Below are positions 58,201-64,000 of a stretch of 64,000 bases of DNA, in pieces; the first letter of the stretch is position 1; the number at the start of each line of letters is the position of its first letter. Location of the stretch: assembly GCA_001584585.1 (NCBI GenBank), contig LSYV01000009.1, positions 1,346,041-1,410,040 of the forward strand, written 5' to 3'. The notes under the pieces were generated by a model, which was not told the origin of the DNA, ran no database searches, and was given only the letters and a program-made list of their open reading frames with translations. The stretch is from Gonium pectorale (lineage: Eukaryota; Chlorophyta; Chlorophyceae; Chlamydomonadales; Volvocaceae). A program made the translations under genes and the position numbers.

Positions 58201-61200
58201 GTCTCGCACGATGTGTTGACGAATTAGAAAGCCCTTTGCTTGTAGGTCGCAAGCGGTGTTGGTCACAAGAGGTGGCCACGCGTGTCGGTTTGAATCCATG
58301 TAACACAGGATCCGGCTGCCGGCTGCGCGGGGGCTCAATGCATCTCTGCGTGGCGCGGCGGGGGTTCCTTTGTGCATGTTCACTACCACCCCTCCTTTTG
58401 CTTCATAAACAAACGGCTGCAGGTGACTGCGTGCTGCTTGGTAGCGCCGATCGACTCGACCTCAACGGCGATGGGAGGCTGCGATCGCTCTTCCTGCGTC
58501 GCAGGTAAAGCTTTGATCGCCTTGACGACCGTTACTGGGCAACCAGCTAGACTGGTGCGTGTGTACGTGCGCTTCATTTGCGCCGCTGTTGTCGTCCTAC
58601 CGGTAATGACGCGCTCTCGCCCCTTTCGTTCCCAGTGCCCACGAAGCTCCTCACCCATCAACCTGCATCCGTGTTACGCCCTTACCGCAGGGCACGGCGC
58701 CTGGCCGCGGCGCTTGCGGGTCCGGCCGGGTGGTCCGGCACCCTGTCAGAGCTGCGCCGCCTGCTCACCGCCCCCGCCGACGTGCACCAGCAGGCGCTGC
58801 GGGCGGATCAGCTGGCGCGGGCCGCCGACCCGGTCGCCGCACCCGCGCCCGCGGTCGAGCCGCCGCCGGCCACCCTTGGCGCTTTCCTCAAACAGCAGCT
58901 GCCCACCCTGACCGACCGCCTGGGTCGGATCTGCCGCACACTCCTGGACGACCTTCCATCGGGGGCGTGGGCATGGCCGTACGAAAAGGACGAGCTGGCG
59001 GACGGGCTCCCCGGCGGCGGCGACGAGGGCAGCCAAGGCGGTGGCGTAGCAGGCGGCCGCGCGGCACTGACAGCGCTGCTGGAGGCTTGCAAGGCCCTGG
59101 CGGAGCTCGTCGGCAAGACTCCGGCCTCTCGCCTCACGCAGTTCTTCAGCGCGCCTCGGCAGGTGGCCATGCGCTTGCCGGCCACGGCGGGTGGCGGCCG
59201 CTCCGGTCTGACCACGGCCTCCGTGACGACGCCGCTGGCGGCGTCTCCGGGCCGGTCCTTCATACCGCCTCCGCCTCCGGCGCCCGGGCAGGCTGCCGCA
59301 GCCTGGAGCCCGCAGCCTCTCCTACCGGAATCGCCGTCGCTGCCGTCCCTGCCGCTGCCGGAGGCGCCGTCGCCGCATCGCTCACCCAGCGGGAGCTCGG
59401 CAGTTATAGAGGAGCAGGCGGTGGGGGCGGGAGAGGGAGAAGGAGAGGCTGGGCCGCTGGAGGGTGCCGTCCGGCGCGTGCTGGCGGCTCTCGGGCGCAG
59501 CGAGTCGGCCCTGGCACTCGGCCGCCTGCTGAGCCGCCCCACCGTGGAAATGCTGACGGAGTAAGACGATTGGGTTGTTCTGCCTTACTGGAGATATTGT
59601 TCACCGTAGATGTGTATGACCTGTTGGCACGGTCCGCTGATGAACATGGGCGGGGCATTCCGAGCTCAGACCTGGCGAGCCGCAACTCACTTGCTGCTAT
59701 TTTCCCTACCCTCCTCCCCAACCGCTTCCGGCTGGCCCACGCCACCCAAATCCACCCCAGCTTCTGCATGGCAAACGCACGCGTTGTCTTCTCCACCGTC
59801 GCCGCCGTGGGGTCCGCCCTGCTCTCCAGCACGCACTTCCCGGTGCCCGTACGCGCCTGCGTCATTGACGAGGCGGCCCAGCTGGTGGAGGCGGAGCTGG
59901 CAATCGTGCTGGCGCGCTGGCCGTCTGCGCTGCGGCTACTGGTGCTGGTGGGGGATCCGAAGCAGCTGCCGTCGACGGTGCTGTCGCTGGGCGCCAAGGA
60001 GCGGGGCTACGGGTGCAGCGCCTTCGAGCGGGTGCAGGGCTGCGGGCGCAGCTCGGTGAGCGGCGCACTCGCGTCGGGGGCTGGTTGCGGGGGCTGGTTG
60101 CTTGGGTGCGGGTATCGTAGATGGGAGAGTCTGCCACCAGAAGGCGCGTGCAGGGTTTGGGTAGAGCCGCTGTTGCGAACAGGCCCAAGTAGTGCACACT
60201 GGGCGAGGCCCTCACGCCCTACAGCGCTGCGACTTCACCCTCCGCCGTGGGGCAGGCTGCGTCTTTCGGTGCTTAGGGTACACTTTCGGCCATCGTGTTC
60301 TGACTTCAAGCCCCCTCATCCCTCCGACCTCCTGTCTTCCCCTCCCGGTCAGATGCTCCTGGACACGCAGTACCGAATGCACCCCGCCATCAGCTCCTGG
60401 CCCCGGGACACGTTCTACGGCGGCAGGGTGGGTGCGTGGGCCGGCGTGTGCATCACAGTCATAAAATAGCCTAGCGCCCGTAACGGCGTAGCTGAAGAAC
60501 CCTAGAGCACGTAACGGCGTGGCTGGAGATTGTGAAGACCCCCGCCAGAGCTCAGGCTTCCAGGCTGACGCGTGCACCTTATACCGCATGCATGCACATA
60601 CTGCAGGTACGGGACGGACCCAACGTGCTGAGCAAATCGTACGACGGCGTAGCCGAGCTGCTGGGGCTGGCCTGGGGGCCGTATGTTGTGGTGGATGTGG
60701 GCACAGGGCGCGAGGAGCGCGAGCAGTACGATGACGACTCGGGCGAGGAGCCGTCCACCGCCGCCATCGCCGCCCGGTCTGGCGCCGGGGCTTCCCAGGT
60801 CCGCCGTGGCGGCGGCGGCAGCGCCAGCTGGTGCAACGCGCACGAGGTTGCCGTCGCGGCGGCGGTGGTGCGGGGGGTGGTCGAGTCCTGGCGGCGGCTG
60901 CGGGCGGCGGCGAGCGGCGACGGTGGCGGCGGCAGGGACCCGGCTGCTCGGATGCTGCTGCATCCCGACCGGGAGCTCTCCATCGGCGTCATCTCGCCGT
61001 ACAGGTACGGGTGCATGCTCCATCGTCGCCTTGCACCGCGCGCCCTTGTCTGTGCGCCCACTGACCAGTACTCTGCAAGTCCGTGACCAGTACTTCTCGC
61101 CCCTGACACATTGTGCCTTGTTGCCGGGTATTGGCCGGGCTCGGCCCTTGCTCTCTAACTCCCGCCTTGTTCCCAAACCCACACAGGGCCCAGGTCGACG

Positions 61201-64000
61201 CCATCGCGCCGCGCCTGGCCAGCATTGCGCTCGACCGCGGCGACGGCGTGAGGGTCAGCGTCGCCGTCCGGTCGGTTGATGGCTTCCAGGGTCAGGAGAA
61301 GGACGTCATCGTGCTGAGCATGGTCCGCGCCAACCCGGCCGGCACGGTGGGCTTCACGGCCGACCCGCGCCGCCTCAACGTGGCCGCCACTCGCGCGCGG
61401 CACGGGCTGGTGGTGCTGCTGCACGAGGCCACTATGCGGCGCCACCCCGTGAGTGGGCACAGAGAGAGGCCGCAGGGGCGCCTGCGCACATGGCCTGCTT
61501 GATTCGGTGGCCACAGGCATGGATGCGGTTTCATCGAGTGACTTGCAAGGAGGACGTGCTGGCAGCGCATTCGCCGCCCCTATGATCGTGCAGTGGCTGA
61601 TAGTGCTGTTGTGGCCTGCGGAGCTGACGCCATCAGTGCCTCGTCGTCAGAGGCCAGCCCGCGAGCGAGCCGGGGCCAAGTCATCGACGCCCTATCTACC
61701 AGCAGCTGGCTTGTGCCTTGTGGCCATTGCCCCACGCACAACCCCTTCCTTCCCCACCCCTCTGCAGCTGTGGGCTCGCTTCCTGGAAAATGCGCGGTCG
61801 CGCGGGCTGCTGCAGCGGGCGGGCGAGCAGACGTGCCTGCGGGGAGCCCTCAAATCTGTAGATTTGGACGTCCGGCGCATGGCCAACCTGCAGACGGCGG
61901 AGCAGGACCTCTGGCGCGACAAGCCCTGGAGGGTGCGGGGCAAGGCGGTAGTCTATGTTTCCAGAGAATTGGCCTGACTCCCTTAGGCATGCCACATAGA
62001 AGCAGCTCATGCGCTGGCAACGCGCCCGCCCTGCGTGCTTGCTCCCACACCCGTTTGCACTCCAGTTCTGGTCTGCTGCGTCAGCTCGTCCCCATCGCAT
62101 CCCAGTCCCCCCGCCCCGCCACTCGCGCCCCCGCCCAGGTGCTCTACACCGACAAGCTGCAGGCCTCATTGCTGGCCCTGGAGCGGCCGCAGCGGGTCAG
62201 GGTGGTGGACCAGGTGGGGGTGGGGTCGCGTGGCCGCGTGGGTCCCAGGTTGAGTCCGTCAGTGGGTCCGTGGGTGGGTCGGTGGGTGGGTCCGTGGGCG
62301 CACCAGTTGCTCCAGGCTATCGCAGGAGCTGTGCACCCGGACAGGGTACCTCGCACAGAGTACTGTGGGTTCGCCGCCACACGACAAGAGCCCACCTATC
62401 TGGCCAGGGCCTGCTACCTGGACCAGCTACGGCAGCTGATGTCGAAGCTGTATGTGGCAACCGCACACGCGACGCCTCGAATTGACGACGCTGAGGCTGC
62501 TGTATATCCTGTCACTGGTCCGGCCAATCAACCGAGAGCTCCTTGCGGCCCAGCCGCCTCCGCCGACAGCGCCAGTCCGCATGGCTCCACCCGCTCCCCA
62601 CACGACAGGTGCTCGCCTTTGCCAGCGGCCGCTTCCCCGCCCGCATCGACCCCTACGCCGCCGTGCACGAGCCCTTCCGCTACCACCTGCACGTGCACCT
62701 GCTGCGGGGCGGCCGCCTGGCGCTGCTGTGGGGCGTGCGGCTGCACTTCCTGGCGGCGGAGAGGCGCTGGGTGCAGGCGCTGCAGGTGGGTGGGTTGGAG
62801 CTAAAGCGCAAACATAATGTCAGCGTTCCCGATGCCAGTGCGTTGCCGCCGGAGCGAATTCCGTTAGTCCTGAGGATCGACATTTGGTGGCGAGCCGCGG
62901 GGCGCCCGGCTGAAGTACACCAGAGTGACACCACTAAAGCGTTTCTTTCTTGGTGACCTTCCGTTGGGTCAGGCAGTATGACGCAGCAAGCTCCTGCCCT
63001 GCGGGATTCAGCTCAGGGCATGCAGGGAAACGTCTTCGAGGTTGACCGCGCGCCTCCTTTCTGCCGCCTTGCACAGGTGTGGGACGTCCTGTCGACTCGC
63101 CACAACGGTCGGGTGCTGCTGCAGTGGATCCGTCGCATCGAGGCGGAGCTGAGGACATTCACCGACGAGCACCTGGCGGCGCTGCGCAGGTGAGGAGGCC
63201 TGGTGCCCGGGGGCGTTGCGTAGCTGGGCCGTCGGGTGCTTAGATGCAGCCCATCGTGAGTCTGTATCCACAGGCAGGCCCACATGCAGGTGCGTCCTGC
63301 AGTGATCTCACGCATGGCCCGAACCTAGTACAGTAATGCCGCTCGGCGCGGCCCAACCGCACCTTGCGTCCTTGGTTGCTGGCATTGCGTGGCACCAATA
63401 TGGCTGCTGCCGCTGTGGCGGCGGCGGTGCTCGTCGCTGCCCCGCAGGCGCCGGCCGCCCGACGCGCAGGGCGCTGTGATGCCCTGGCAGTGGGAAGGCG
63501 AGCTGCCTTTCCGCCGAACGCGCGACGCCCAGGCCGCCGCCGCCGCCGGCGCCGGCCACGAGGCGGCAGCCGGCGGCGACGCAGCGCGAGGGCCGGGCGG
63601 TGACGGTTACGGCGGCGCTGCGGGCGGCGCCGCCGGCAACGCCGATGACAGCGGCGGTGGCGGCGGCGGGTCTCGGCTGCTGCACAACAAGTACTTCCTG
63701 ATGGACGCACTGTACGCTCGACTGCTATGCGTGGCGCCCCGGGGGGCGGTCCTGGAGCGGATGTTCGAGGTGCGCCCCTGTGCTGTGCAGCGCACCAATG
63801 CAGCGGCTTCCGGCAACCGACAGGGCTTCCGATCGCTCCTGCACGGGCCCTGAAGCGCTGGAGAGGGTTGTCGGGCTGGTGAAGGCTCGGCTCGGTGGCG
63901 TCGCTCTGGGGACATGGGGAGGAGCCATCCTGCCGACACACCTTGTTTAGTTGGTGTGATTGTGGCAACAATGCTCCGCGCGCGTGCCCCGCAGTTGACG
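55234..64000 (+). CDS. SEN1/UPF1-like superfamily 1 RNA/DNA helicase, 3' end beyond window
   Basis: Sixteen exons join in phase: 55234-55395, 55683-56057, 56584-56755, 57018-57768, 58021-58130, 58423-58504, 58691-59560, 59761-60055, 60353-60427, 60607-61004, 61187-61448, 61768-61932, 62139-62213, 62609-62785, 63077-63189 and 63448-63769, at least 1,468 residues. A further acceptor lies at 63993. The first exon (ILRWKINDVYDEHSLLAK) and TTFKDASSWASAFLPFVAEE match the N-terminus of plant SEN1-like helicases. Motifs in order: LNPSQRDAV, VQGPPGTGKTST (Walker A), LVCAPTNAAV, VIDEAAQLVEAE (motif II), LVGDPKQLPSTV, TQYRMHPAISSWP, SVDGFQGQEKDVIVLS and NVAATRARHGLVVL. All catalytic motifs are intact. 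Such helicases act on RNA or R-loops in termination or surveillance; the exact subgroup is undecided. An acidic insert (DDDEDDDDDGGD) and a Pro/Ala-rich 290-residue exon are lineage features. Confidence 0.92.

Noticed and set aside
56851..58389. 512-residue minus-strand frame
   Set aside because: Antisense to helicase exons 4-5; GC-rich coding sequence leaves the opposite strand open. The helicase motifs settle the strand.
58730..60469. 579-residue plus-strand frame containing DEAA and QYRMHP motifs
   Set aside because: It holds true helicase exons 8 and 9, but its first 800 bp overlap exon 7 in the wrong frame and it reads through introns; the spliced model explains all motifs.

Overview
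The window is nuclear DNA of a volvocine green alga (Chlamydomonas/Volvox/Gonium type). This rests on GC-rich coding exons broken by many GT-AG introns with GTGAG/GTGCG donors and (C/T)GCAG acceptors, Chlamydomonas-type TGTAA poly(A) signals behind several genes, an outer-arm dynein light chain, a secreted pappalysin-like protein with Cys-rich modules, and Gln/Gly/Ala-rich linkers. The species cannot be named from this. All gene models were built by hand, following reading phase across each splice junction; ten of the twelve close in phase from first exon to last.

Layout. 1-2,056: mostly featureless, with one doubtful exon. 2,057-5,158: outer-arm dynein thioredoxin light chain LC3 (minus) and 60S assembly factor NIP7 (plus), sharing a 285-bp divergent promoter. 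6,749-12,242: a ten-exon nucleolar Pumilio protein (PUM3/Puf6/APUM24, minus) whose introns carry a repeat family. It shares a 231-bp divergent promoter with a predicted thylakoid-lumen protein (12,474-14,330) that may hold a frameshift. 16,444-21,503: a 14-exon CBP60-like (calmodulin-binding protein 60) protein. 23,207-24,621: V-ATPase proteolipid c''. 25,628-28,244: a PP2C phosphatase. 29,792-30,895: a ZCCHC10-type zinc-knuckle/Ser-rich protein (minus, 5' end unresolved).

33,032-53,451 holds three consecutive type II membrane proteins of the secretory pathway: a pappalysin-like (M43) protein with a destroyed zinc-binding motif and three C-terminal Cys-rich FN2-like modules, a DDD-motif glycosyltransferase, and a GT32 (OCH1-like) glycosyltransferase fused to an FkbM-type methyltransferase domain. 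The last two suggest a local group of genes for making or modifying cell-wall or extracellular-matrix glycans. 55,234 to the right edge: a large SEN1/UPF1-like SF1 helicase that runs off the window.

The most interesting items are the GT32-FkbM fusion, the pseudoprotease, the algal CBP60-like protein with its own Cys cluster, and the repeat family confined to PUM3 introns.
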